A stretch of DNA of 64,000 nt, taken from the NCBI GenBank assembly GCA_948567375.1, contig OX419756.1, forward strand, positions 60,960,333-61,024,332. Direction: 5' to 3'. Position numbers and translations under genes: made by a program. This DNA comes from Lunularia cruciata. Its lineage: Eukaryota > Streptophyta > Marchantiopsida > Lunulariales > Lunulariaceae. Every line of letters begins with the position of its first letter. Position 1 is the stretch's first letter. The notes under the pieces are model-generated. The model searched no databases. It was not told where the DNA came from and worked only from the letters and a program-made list of their open reading frames with translations. This document shows, in pieces, positions 22,486-33,699 of the stretch.

Positions 22486-23570
22486 TTGAACTTGAGGCAC
22501 AAGGCGGCGGTGGTGGACTTATCATTGGGTGCAAAGTCGGAAAGACAATATGAGTCCAAGTGTGAGGACTTAGAGGAAGAAGAAGAAGAAGAAGTGGAAG
22601 AGCTCACTTTGCAAAGCAAGAAGTCAAGCAGTGGGAGTGATGGAGAACCTAAATTTCAACAATCGGTAGAAGAAGTGGCTAAGGAAGATGTTTGGGAGTT
22701 ACATGTAGTGATTGAATGCATGGAGGAAGGAGATGCTTGATACTTGGAATAACTTGAGGTGGAGATAGTTGAGGAACAAGAAGAAGAGCCAAGGCTTGTG
22801 TTCCAAAGGGGGGCAAGATCAAAGAGACGTTTGGAATCTATACCTTTAGGGGCTAGTCAAGCCGAGGAGAAGGAAGAAAGCTTGGAGGAGATCCACTTGA
22901 AGGTGAGAGGATTACAACTTCAGAGTAAGGCACCAATGGAGGAATTGCCTAACAAAGATGAAGACAATGATGACAAAGACATGGAAGAAGAATAAAGAAG
23001 AGTGGAGTATTTGTCAAAGATCATTTGTCCTTTGCAATTGGAGTTGCAATAGAAGAAGAAGGAGATGCAACAAATCATCCAAAGGTAAAGGATGAGTTGC
23101 AAGTGGTGAAGTATTTGAGCAAGGAAGTCTTGAAGTTGAAGGAGAGGTTAACTCCAGGTGAGGAGGAATCCAAAGAACTTTGGGTTGATGTAGTACTTTG
23201 GAAGAAGAGCTTTGATAATTTGCAGGAGAGTTTTGTGATATGCAATACTGATCTTGAACAACCAGACCAAGAATTGAATGATCGAAAGGCAACATTTGAG
23301 AGGTTGAAGGTAGAGTTTGATGAAATGAAACTTGAAACAATACACTCAAAGCCCATTTTAGTGGTAAGAGAGCAAGAATTGGAGAAACCAAGATCAATTG
23401 CAGTAGAGAAGGATTGGGCTAGGCAATGCAAATTGGCAAGTAGAAGTTATGAAGAGGAAAGGTTGCAAGATTTGATTAAAAGCATGGAGTCTCAAATTAT
23501 TCAATATGCGAAAGAGAAGGAAGTGTTGAAGGTGAAGCATGAGGAGGAATTGAAGATGAATCAAAGGTAG
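22486..23570 (+). pseudogene. coiled-coil protein of element B1 (gag-like?)
   Basis: Three consecutive open pieces (22,486-22,740, 22,759-22,995, 23,025-23,570) form a charged protein. First comes a Glu-rich part (EDLEEEEEEEVEELTLQ), then a linker, then a long heptad-like coiled coil (LQESFVICNTDLEQ, ERLKVEFDEMKLET, LIKSMESQIIQYAKEKEVL). Stops at 22,738, 22,993 and 23,568 and frame changes break it. Similar text continues in relic form to about 24,000. No zinc knuckle or protease motif is visible. The B2 copy has the homologous coil split by A1. Confidence 0.5.
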
Positions 23571-24229
23571 AAAGGACTCAAGGGGAGTTAATTTTGAGGA
23601 AACATCTGGAGCAATAAGAGAGATCATGGAGAGGGTGAAGGTGATCTTAAGCACATGAGCCAAAGTAACATTGGAGGAATCAGGATCGTACAAATTGAAT
23701 TGCTTGTGTGGGAAGGTGAAGGATATAGATATGAATAATCTTTTGATTTGAATAATTTCTTGAGAGACAAAATAGATAGGAAGATGATTGATGTAAGAGA
23801 CAATGTTTATCTCATATTAGATCTAATCAGATCTGAATTAGATGAAATTTGTAATAATGTGAAGGTAGAAACCCAATGTGGAGTAGTGGAAGTAGGAGTG
23901 TAGGTGACTTTGGATGAATTACCTAAGTGAGTAGAAGAAGTTAGGATAGAAAAAGAAGAGGTAGTTAGTAAGGCTATTACTTCATTTTCAATTCAAATTG
24001 AAGATAGCACAGAGGTAGAAGGAGAAGTTGATATAGTTATGGAAACTAAAGTGTAGGAGGTGATTGTAGATAATTTGGGTATAGAAGCTAAAGTAGAGGT
24101 AGACATCAGATTGGATTAGGAGTAATAGATTGAGATTTTGAAGAGGTAGATATGAAGAAGTAGAGTGACACTTTGGATCTGATTTGAGAAGTAGCAATTT
24201 AGGCAATTTTGGTAACAATTAAGTGATCT

Positions 24230-24908
24230 ACGTATTTATAAGAGACATTTGCAATGTTGTAAATCATTCAATTCAATATTATATTTTTGAATTTGAGTAA
24301 AGAGCTATAACTCAATGCTCATTGTTTTTGCTTAATTCCAAGTATCGATCTTGCATGGGTGTTTGTGAGTGTTTGGAGAAGTTTGAATTGCAGTTGGAAT
24401 GTGTTGGATGTTGGATTTTGCATCTCTAATTTCATTTTGTGTGTTTGATCTTGAGTGGAGTGCAATTGAAGCAATGCCTTGAAAAATTTGCGAGGAATTG
24501 TAGTGTTGGTAGTATTCTACATTTGTGATCACAATGTTGGATTGATGCAAAGCAATTTTTACTGAGGAAGTTGTGCCTTTAGTGGAGGAGTGGAACACAA
24601 TTTCAAGGTGAAGTCACTTAGAGGTGAAGTAGCTTTCTTCAAAGAACTGAATTATCATAATTAGCATCAATTTGGAAAGGATTTGAAGAATTGTGATTAT
24701 AGGTGTCATTTGTTTGTGACAAGACTGCAAGTTAAGCGCTTGTAACTCTCTTTTGGGTGTGGTTTCTACCCAAGAGGCTAAAGATGCAACTAAGAAGAAC
24801 TGATTTTTTACCTTTACTTCATATTTGACCATTCTTGACTAATAATTTTATGGAAACAAATGATTACTTATTGATTACCGCAAAAGTGATACTTGCTAAG
24901 TTGTCACA
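24230..24908 (+). repeat. 3' terminal block of element B1, inverted copy at 29,869-30,560
   Basis: Begins with an AT-rich TATA-like region (GTATTTATAAGAG), continues through GCTTAATTCCAAGTATCGAT and TTTGGGTGTGGTTTCTACCC, and ends GTTGTCACA. The reverse complement of 29,869-30,560 matches over the whole length including the terminal TTGCAAAAGTGATACTTG. It could be an LTR, but no partner was found at the 5' end of the element. Confidence 0.7.
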
Positions 24909-24913
24909 CCTCT

Positions 24914-25600
24914 CTTATCAGCAACTAATGATAACCTACTCAAAGATCCAAATTACTAAAGACCTTTGCATGCCCAATCACATCAAAGATATGCTTTGGT
25001 GTATGCACAACATACCAATCAACCTTAGTCTATTGATTGATAAGATGATAATCTCCACACATCTACTTATTCATGCAGTTGCCATGCATATCCTTCTTAT
25101 CTAGCATCATGATAGTTGAAGCATACTCTCCATGTGAGATCTCTATCAAACTAACCTCAAAATGGTCTAAACTTCTACTCTAAACCATGACTCTTCCATG
25201 TCATTTTATTTGTAGAGATATTTAAAAACTAATGCATCGTTAGTTAGCTCAATCCAAATACCATATCACTTCATAGCATCCAAATCTTTTAGATTGAAGG
25301 CAAAGTAAGTTGTATAGCTCTTCAAGAACCTTCAAACTCTCTGTCTTTCCCTTCTTGTAAGCTTGGCTAATGTTTGGCTCTCAAGTATCCTTTATAACAA
25401 TTGTAGAGGTGGAAGATGTACTATTTGGTTGCTACACCATGACCTTGGAAGTAATATTATCATGCACTCAATTGCTAGAGTCCACAACCTTAGAGCAAAA
25501 TAATCCTTTTTCTCTAGCCGCAAGCTCCACTTGTCTTCTAGTTGTATCTCAAGAAGACCAAGGGTGTATCAAGTAGATCTTGCTCACTTGGATGTATCTC
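24914..25600 (-). pseudogene. RT N-terminal part of gypsy element H
   Basis: Minus-strand translation gives, from 25,400, SQTLAKLTRRERQRV, a variant of SHGEYA, KGYAWQLH, then IFDVIGHAKVFSNLDL and GYH-LLIREV ending at 24,914. Its match in D is 40,370-40,830. The RT continues on the far side of B1 at 21,106. Stops are frequent. Confidence 0.75.
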
Positions 25601-25915
25601 AAATAGACCACTCTCATTAGTAATTATTGGCTATGTTCCAAGAATACCATACACACTTTGGTTTGTTGCTCCCAATATGTGTTTAGATTATCTTAATAGG
25701 CATGGAGCTCACAAGTGTTTGAGTAATGATGCTTTTCAAGTGCATTTTATACTATTCAACAAATCCAAGGCTCACAATCCAAGTCAAAAAATTCATGTCC
25801 ATAGTTTGATCTAATGCTTGTGCTTGGATACCTCTAATACTACTAAAATAACAATTATATTGGTCTAGAAACTCATTGCATGCTCTCTCTTATCATTGTT
25901 TGGCTCTACCAACTA

Positions 25916-27985
25916 CAGTAGAACCTGTCTAAAGTGATACTATCTAAACTCATAACCTCCATAAACAAATATTTGACACCGGTCCGGAGTATGTCCCCAT
26001 GCTTGAACTAATAACCCTCTATTGATTGATATTCAATACTTTTTATTGGTCCGACAACTTTTGTAAACTAATATACACTATATAAAAAATATAAAAACTG
26101 GAATTAGCAGCTGGTAAAATATTGCCTACTTGCGCTGGAAATAATCCTGAATGCCCCTCTGGACCATCTGGCACGTCCTCAGAGTGCCCACACTCTCCTT
26201 CATCTTTTGCAGCGCCGAGATGAACTTGCCATTGTCACCTGCCTGTTGCAGCCAGAAAGTCTCCAGTGACTGGATCATCGCCTGAGCTTCCTTGGCTGAC
26301 ACAAGAATGACTTCCTCGCTGTCATCATCATTGGCCTCGCCCTTGTCATCATCCTGGAGAAGATGATCTTTGATGACCTCGTCAATGTTAGGAGTGTAGG
26401 TAACCACATCTTCATCCGGATAATTAAGGAGGTTATGGATTTCCATCGGATTGCGGTACTGAAGCCTTGTGATCTGAGACTCGAGCTGAGCAACGACTTC
26501 TTGATCAAGAAGTTCCTCTTTGTTATGTTGTTCCTATTGTGTGCCAGGAATAGTGTAGATTTTGTAGTGACCAAAGCAGTTGTGGATGGTCTCAAGCTTG
26601 ACGTCATTATTCCAGGTGGGAACAGCCATCCTGATGGCTTCAAGGATATCAATTTTTTTGGCTCAATGACTCCATCTCTAAGACGCTGCAGCAGGACACG
26701 GTTAAATTGGCAACGGTAGTAGGCCTTCAGATTGTGGATGATTCCAGCGTCACAAGGCTGCAGCTTTGACATCATGTTTGGGGGAAGGTAGAAAACCATG
26801 GTGTTCTGCAGTTGAATGTGGCTTGGAAGCTCGTGAAGAGGGATGTGGGCGCTACAATTGTCAAGAATGAGCAGAACTTTCCTGTTAGCCATGCGGCGAT
26901 CAAACGCTTTGAGCCACTCCAAAAAAAATGTCTGTGTCATCCAAGCCTTGGAATTATTGCAATAAGTGGAACCGAGGTTGGCCATGTTGATGTTCTTAAA
27001 GCACGGCGGACTTTTGGATTTGCCAATGACCAAAAGGAGAAGCTTGTCAGAACCATCTCTGTTGCAGCAGACAGCAAGGGTCAGGTGCTCTTTGTGTTGC
27101 TTTTTGCCCTCGAGCTGCTTAGTTGCCAAGGAATTGTCCGCCTAAATAAAATAATACAATGTTTGTGTTAGCTTGCTGCGCTAACCACACACCAAAACAA
27201 CCCAAACCAAAATGTTACCAACCTGCATTCTATAAAAAAGTCCCGTCTCGTCCATGTTGTAAATGTCGCACCACTCAAACTTGTCCAATATCTCCTTGAT
27301 TTTGGGTCGCTCATCCTCAATGAGATTGACATCAACAGATCCACTCTCGCCAAAGCGGCGGAATGAGTGGATTCCATGGCAAGCCTTCAAGGCTTCCAGC
27401 CATCCGTTGGAAAACTCAAAGTGGGCATGATCCAGATAAAGGTGATCTAAGATTTTTATGCCATTCTCCTTGATTAGGTCACCACTCATGTTGACGCGCT
27501 CCTGGTTTGCTATGAACCATTCCATCAAAGCAGATTCCATCAATGGATATTTCACCGTCCGCTGATGCTTTGCAGAAAGGTTGGGAGATTGGGTCTTCTC
27601 AAGCACATCAGCTGATTGCTTCAATGTGGTCAAGATCATACCCTGGCTGACCTTGACATTATGCTTAGTTTCAAGCCAGGACCTGAGTTGATTTTGTGTG
27701 AGGGTAGGGTTCTTCTGTTTGTGCTCACATAGAGCAATGCGGACTTTATCTGACATTGTGGTGTGTTGTGCTCCACGCTGAGGCATGGTGGTGATGGTGT
27801 GGTTGTAGTGTGTTGTTGGGATGGGTTTAGACTGATTCTGGGGTGGTCTCGAGTTGCAAAATTATCCCCCTGATAAAAAAAATCAATTAATTTGATCATG
27901 TGGGTCACCCTGTCTAATGTAATAACCTCTATAAACTAATATTCGACCCCGGTCCCGTCACTATTAGTTTAGACAGGTTCTACTA
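25916..27985 (-). mobile_element. Tigger/pogo DNA transposon, nearly complete
   Basis: It is 2,070 bp with terminal inverted repeats of about 20 bp: left CAGTAGAACCTGTCTAAA, right end reverse complement TAGTAGAACCTGTCTAAA. TA target duplications lie at 25,914-25,915 and 27,986-27,987. Inside each end is a copy of ATAACCTC(C/T)ATAAAC and CCGGTCC in the same orientation. It is inserted in element H. Tigger elements insert at TA and move by excision with a DDD transposase. Confidence 0.93.
26126..27786 (-). pseudogene. Tigger transposase (CENP-B-like HTH plus DDD domain), one intron, two lesions
   Basis: Exon 1 (27,786-27,223) has an N-terminal helix-turn-helix (DKVRIALCEHKQKNPTLTQ) and a Tc5-type DNA-binding part, and ends with the first catalytic Asp in YNMDETGLFYRMQ (residue 179). 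The intron is 81 bp (GTTGGT donor at 27,222, TTTAG acceptor ending 27,142). Exon 2 starts at 27,141 and has LLILDNCSAH (Asp 282) and LQPCDAGIIHNLKAYYR (Asp 319), so all three catalytic Asp remain. A one-base loss in an A7 run near 26,655 shifts the frame, and an in-frame TAG follows near 26,550. The C-terminal frame then runs to the stop at 26,126. The length without lesions would be about 525 residues, normal for Tigger. Confidence 0.9.
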
Positions 27986-27987
27986 TA

Positions 27988-29868
27988 TTATGATTATGAG
28001 TCCAAAACAAGTCTATGTACTCTTTCTGTCTCTCTAAGCATTAAAAGTTAGGAAACTCATGAGTGTCAATAAAGTAGCTTTGGGTTACCTTACAAGGTTC
28101 ACCATTTCCATAAGTGACCTATCAACCACTCCCACTATTTGAGACTAACACCAACATCAAAAACATCATCAATTAGAAGGTGTGTTGGTCATTGGATCCC
28201 ATCATAAGCATGTTATAAATATCTTTTATGTAAGAGGTTTTTCACCAAAGACAAAGTTGATATGCATAAGATCTAACTCTAGCCGTATCTAACAACACTA
28301 CAAGACCAATAAAAGACTAAACTTGATGTGTACTTGCCATCACCCATATGCAAGGGTCACCCATAAAAGGGATGTTCTCCAAAATATATGCTCAAGAACC
28401 ACCTAATGAACCTAGAGATGTAGTATATGAATGATCTTCCAAAATATACAAAAGTAGGGATCCTATAAACCCTATCCTTAGCCAACTTAGGCATGATCAT
28501 CCAAAAATCACCATATGAAGAGTACCATGTTTGTCCAGATCTTGTGCTACCAACAAGTAAATGTCTAAAGGTAACATCTTTTGGTAACTCCTAATTGTTA
28601 ACATCAATGACAACTCAAGATATTGATATGTCAAGTGTCTCACATGATGCAGAGAGACTCATCTAGCCATCTCATCCCTTTCTACATACAAGTACATCTA
28701 AACCTGTATGCCACTTATAATATTGCAATTCATCCAATATTGATCACAACAAACAAATCTAGTAGGCATATTCCATCAATTAGATACTACCAAGCAATAA
28801 AAATGATCTCCAAAGATGACAAAGTAATAGACTTTGAAGGATCATCATCAAATTGGTCCTTTGGTAGTACAAAGGCTCTATTCAAAGCCTTTTGTATCAA
28901 CCTATATGCATGATGTTGTAGCTCTTCATCAAAACTCCTCAATGGAACATCCAAGGTGGAAGGAATAACTCCACTTATACTCCAAATCTAAGTGTTCTAC
29001 TCTAGTACCAAAGTACACTTTGTATGGGTATTCCTTTCCAATAACTCACCAAGCCAGTAATGCAACTATTGAATGTTGAGACTGATGCCATGGTCCTTGA
29101 TTGAGGTGAGCAAAGATTTTCACTACTAAAACATACAATTAGGTGATATACTTGTCCCTCATCCAACTATCAAATTGGCCTATAAGAAGTTGTCATCTCT
29201 TAATAGTCAATATTGAAACTCATGTGATATAACATTTCTCCACCAACTAACACACTATAAAACTCTACTACTATCATAATAGCATGGGCTCTCATCAAAA
29301 AACTATCATTTGGATGACTGGGTTGAATCTAAACAATGAGCTCTTCACATGTGATGTATTATGTCAAACCACCTCCTAGAGATGTTTGGATTTGAAATAG
29401 AAAACTCTCAACATCAGTCTTCCGTAGCTCAAGACTTAAAACTATAGCCTTCTCTGACAAAAGAGGTTTGGCACCATAGTCTAATAAGACTCTTTGTGGT
29501 GTAAAAACCTTCTCTAAAATTTTGTGGTGTTTAAACCTTCTCTAAAAGTTTGTGGTATATAAACCTTCTCTAAAAATCTATGGTGTATAAACCAATCTCT
29601 AAAATTCCAAACTAAAATAAACACTTTAGTTATCCAATAGGACAACCTTAGACAAAAATCTAGCTTGCTCAAATGCAAGTCTAATAGGTAACTCCTTCAA
29701 TCCACCAACTATTGCTTGCCACAAGCCATTAGTAGCCAAATTGATCCTATGCTCCTTAACCAGACTAGTTCCACCATCAACCACCTCCACACAAGAAGCA
29801 AGAACCACACCATTTCTACTCTCATAAAAGGTGGTAGTCAATTGTAACACTTGAGTTGGTTCAATACT
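27988..29868 (-). pseudogene. protease region and spacer of gypsy element H
   Basis: Around 29,626-29,868 the minus strand reads GLWQAIVGGLKELPIRLAFE and FLSKVVLLDN, matching D at 39,600-39,750. It is followed by a protease-like VLLDYGAKPL near 29,490, where the family usually has D-S/T-G. Towards 29,100 it matches D up to about 40,230. The 1.2 kb from 29,100 to 27,988 has no counterpart in D and no domain I recognise. Confidence 0.6.
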
Positions 29869-31406
29869 TGTGACAACCCAACAAGTATCACTTTTGCAAT
29901 AATAATTGAGTAATTTTTTTTCCCAAGAGATATTAGTCATGAATGGTCAAATATGAAGTAAATAAGTAACAATGCAGTTCTTCTTGATTGAGTTTTTAAT
30001 CTCTTGGGTAGAAACCACACCCTGAAGAGAGTAACAAGTGCTCGCAACAACTCTTGTCATAATTTAATATCACTGATAATCACAATTATTCAATCTCTTT
30101 TCAATCCAATCTCAATTGGAATGATTCAATTGATTCAAAGAAGGCTACTTCACCATGAAGTGGCTTTGTCTTGGAATTTCATTTGATCCCTCCATTGAAG
30201 GTAAAACTTCCTTAGTGGAAATGACTTTGCATCAATCTAGTGCTTGCAATCACAAATGACAATACTAAAAACAATATAGCTCTGATAGATCCATCAAGGC
30301 ATTTCTTTGGATGCATTTCACTCAGGATCAAACACACAAATGGAAATTAGAGCTGCAAAATCCAACATCTAATACACTCTCATTGCAATACAAATTCTTC
30401 TGCACACTCACAAATGCAAACAACAAGCTAATACTTGGAATTAAGCTAAAATGATGAGCATTGAGTGTCAATGCGTTGCTTTACTCAACTTCAAAACTGA
30501 ATACAATGCATTGAAAATGGCTACTTTAAATAGGCAAAGCACTCAGCAGTTAGAAAACTATCTAAACTACTTCTTACTAACTTTTAGATTTGAAGCATCA
30601 TTCTACCTCTTCATATCTACCATTTCAGATCTGAAATTGGTTACTCCTAATCTGATCTAAATACTTTCTTGACTTTGATTTCTACACCCAAATTACCTAC
30701 AAGCACCTCTTGCACTTTGGGTTCATCATCTACTTCTACTTCTTCTTCTACTACTTCTTCTACTACTATCACATCTTCAATCTGAACTAAAATTGAAGTC
30801 ATAATTATCCTAACTACTTCCTCCTTCAGATAATTTAGGTGACTTGTCTGGAGTCACCTACAATCCAACCTCAACTACTTTGGGTTTAATTACTCTACTC
30901 TCACTTAGGGTACAAGTAAGTTTCTTGATATTAGCTCTAAGTAAATCTAATATGAGATATACATTATTTGCTACTTCAATCATCTTCTTATCTACTCTAT
31001 CTCTAAGATGAATCAACAAATAGTTCAATTTTGTGTCCTTTATATCTACAAGTCTCATGCACTAGTAACTTCAACTTGTGTAGGTAGGACTCCTCCAATT
31101 TTGTCTCAACCATAATATTGAGTATTTCCTTTAATTGCACAACAATCTTACTTCTTGTATCCAACCTTTCTTCTCTAAGCTTGCCTCACCTTGGGTCATC
31201 TCTTCCTCCAACTTTGTAGAAAGTACCTCTAACTCATCAACATACTTTGCCTCCAGCTTCCTTCTCTCCTCTAGCAATCTAAGCTTTAGTGGTCTTAACC
31301 TACTCTTGGAAACATTGTTTTTCTTGCCCTCAACTTGTGAGTTCTCTTTTCCAAGCCTAATCTTTCTCCGCTGCAACTTGTCAAAGCTCTTCCAAGGCTT
31401 GCTCAT
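29869..31406 (-). mobile_element. element B, copy B2, 3' part
   Basis: The minus strand carries the B coiled-coil tail (YVDELEVLSTKLEEEMTQGE near 31,250; a relic VDKKMIEVANNVYLILDLL near 30,980) and the terminal block ending TTGTCACA at 29,869. It is the inverted counterpart of B1 23,400-24,908. The outer flank ATACT (29,864-29,868) compares with ACACC at 42,533-42,537, a decayed 5-bp duplication. The adjoining CTCAT at 31,402-31,406 is the A1 target duplication. Confidence 0.7.
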
Positions 31407-31755
31407 TGTACAAGACCAAGACCAAGGAGAGAAATAAGAGAATGGAAGCTCACATTGGGACACTAGAACAAGGGAAAACTCTAAATGCCTTGCATGAGCT
31501 TTGGCTTTGGTATTTATAGGTAGCATACAAGGCCCTTGAGAAGCTTCTCAAGAAGCTTCCTTGAGCCACTTTCTTAGAGTGCAAGCCAAGTTAACCAGGA
31601 AGCTTCTCAAGAAGCTTCCTTCTAGAAGTCGTCTACTTGGCATGCAAGCTAAGCTAGTTGGGAGCTTCTAGAAGTTATTTACTTGAGGTGCAAGCTAAGC
31701 TGGTTGGGAAGCTTTCTAGAATATTCTAGGCTTATTTGTCTTATTTGCTACTTTT
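31407..31755 (-). repeat. 3' LTR of A1, lacking its first about 45 bp
   Basis: Matches the 5' LTR at 35,295-35,661 from AAGTAGCAAATAAG onward, with the TATA box near 31,519 (minus CTATAAATA) and GAAGCTTC heat-shock-like palindromes. It joins the pol relic directly. Confidence 0.85.
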
Positions 31756-31759
31756 TGGA

Positions 31760-33400
31760 TAGATCATGGCCTTCTTGAAGGCACACAAGTCAAAGATCAC
31801 CTTTGGCTGGAACATAGATTTGGTCCTCATGGAATAGAAGACTCTCCTTGATAGAGAAGGAAGGTGTTGTACTCCTTGTTGCATGTTGTAAGATGACCAT
31901 GTACATACCATTTGTACATGTACATGCACATACCATTTGAAGAAGAGATCTTTTTGTAGAGCTGACTGGAACTTGTTTTGGACCTTGGAGTCAATCGACA
32001 CAGTTGTAATTGCTACTGTGATGAGAGGAAGAGATTTCAAATCAAGTAGTTGTGATAAACAATCAAGGATGACATGGAACCAACCTGGTTTGTACTCAAG
32101 TTTGATATCAAACAATTGGAGTTGTTCCTCCCATTGATGATGTCGACTCTTCATGTGATCCAAGTGTAAGGTTTGCAATAATAGTTTGTGATCAGTTCAC
32201 ATGATCACTTATTTCCCCAAGAGGTAATGCCTCCATACCTTGGTGGCATATACCATTGCAAGTTGTTCTTGATCTCAAGTAGAGTAGTTTCTTTCAGCCA
32301 TATTGAGTTGGTGAGACATAAAGGCAATGGGATGTAGACCATCTGGGAATTCTTGTTGCAACACGGCTCCAATTGCAAAGTTAGAAGCATCACAACCACA
32401 CAAGATAACTGAGGATCATATGGTTGAAGAATGGGCCTTGAAGACACCATATGTTTCAACTTCTGGAATGCTTCTTTGTGCTTGGTGGTCCATTGGAAGC
32501 TTGAGTCCTTCCTCAAGAGGTCAATCAATGGTGCAGCCACATGCGCATAACAACGAATGAACCATTGGTAAAAACTGGCCAATCCATTAAATGCCCATAC
32601 TTCTATTGCATCCTTTGAGGTAGGCCAATCAGTAATGGCCTTGATTTTCTCCTCTTCCATCTTGATCCCCTCCAATGAGATCTTGTGCCCCAAGAAGGTA
32701 ACTTCCTTTTGCAAAAAGGCACACTTCAACTTCTTGCAATAAAATTTTCATTGTCGTAGTTGTCTTAAGACTTCTTGCATGTGATTCATATGTTCAGCCT
32801 CTGTCCTGCTATAGATTAAGATATCATCCAAGAATACCACCATGTATTGATCCAAGAGTCTATCCAATACCTGATGCATCTGATCTATGAAGACTACTGA
32901 AGCATTAGTGAGCCCAAAAGGTAAAACTCTCCACTCAAAATGCCCATATCTTGTGCAAAAGGTTGTCTTTTGCACATCCTCCCTATCAATGGAGATTTGC
33001 CAATAGCCGCTATGAAGATCTAGCTTGGAAAAGTATCATGCTCCACTCAATTGATCAAGCAAGTCATCAATCCGAGGCAAGGGATATGCATTCTTCATTG
33101 TTTGCTTATTGAGCCCACAATAATCAATACAAAAACAAAGTACTCCATCCTTCTTTGGAACAAATAGTACTAGTGTTCCCCAAGGAGAGGTACTATGTTG
33201 TATGAAGTCTTTCTCCAACAACTCCACAAGTGTTTTTTGCAACTTCTCCAACTCCTTTGGTGAGAGCCGATAGATTGGTCTACTCACTTGAGTACTCCTT
33301 CGCAATAACTCAATCGTGAAGGGCATACCACGATCGAAGAGTAATCCCTTTGGAAGATCATCCAGAAACACGTCCGCAAACTCCTAAACTATCTGATCAA
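31760..33400 (-). pseudogene. RT and RNase H of A1
   Basis: In order on the minus strand: [55 protein letters not shown] (33,371-33,036), a TGA-like break, then RYGHFEWRVLPFGLTNAS and the catalytic VVFLDDILIYS at 32,975-32,748, then TFLGHKISLEGIK and RNase H relics to 31,760 (HHQWEEQLQLFDIKLEYKPG). FLDD is the RT active site. Three or more stops and frameshifts are present. The gene copies element RNA into DNA in the particle; this copy cannot. Confidence 0.87.
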
Positions 33401-33699
33401 CCATTGCTTGATTAGGCTCTTGGATCTCCTCAGATTGTCCTTGTGCAATTGGCTTGATCCACACCACACAAACAGACTTATCTTTCTCCAAAGTTTGCTC
33501 TATGGCTACTTCATTAATAAACTTCCCATCTAGGGATTCATCTCTCTTCAAAGCTTGTTCCATGGTTGCCTTCCTGGCAAACTTCCCATCTTGGAGCTCC
33601 TCTCTCTTCAAGGCATGCTCTATGGCTACCTTCTCGACAAAATTCCCATCTTGGGATTCATTATTGTTAGGTGTCTTACTCAAAGGTGCCAGACAACCT

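Larger units (their letters stand above)
21107..24908 (+). mobile_element. unclassified coiled-coil element B, copy B1
   Basis: Borders are defined by comparison: the left side joins H sequence after CCTCC (21,102-21,106) and the right side after TTGTCACA joins H again at CCTCT (24,909-24,913), a 5-bp target duplication with one mismatch. The element starts TATGGTACCC (TGTGGTACCC in copy B2) and ends TTGTCACA, so ends are TG...CA with short inverted similarity (TGTG...CACA). It carries a small leader-like ORF, then a long charged coiled-coil reading frame. I found no LTR pair and no pol gene. It may be a non-autonomous LTR element or another class. Confidence 0.6.

Noticed and set aside
23014..23693. 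Minus-strand ORFs of 99-127 codons rich in Leu/Ser
   Set aside because: Antisense shadows of the B1 coiled-coil ORF.
26363..27171. Plus-strand ORFs of 118 and 119 codons
   Set aside because: Antisense to the Tigger transposase, which has full domain support on the minus strand.
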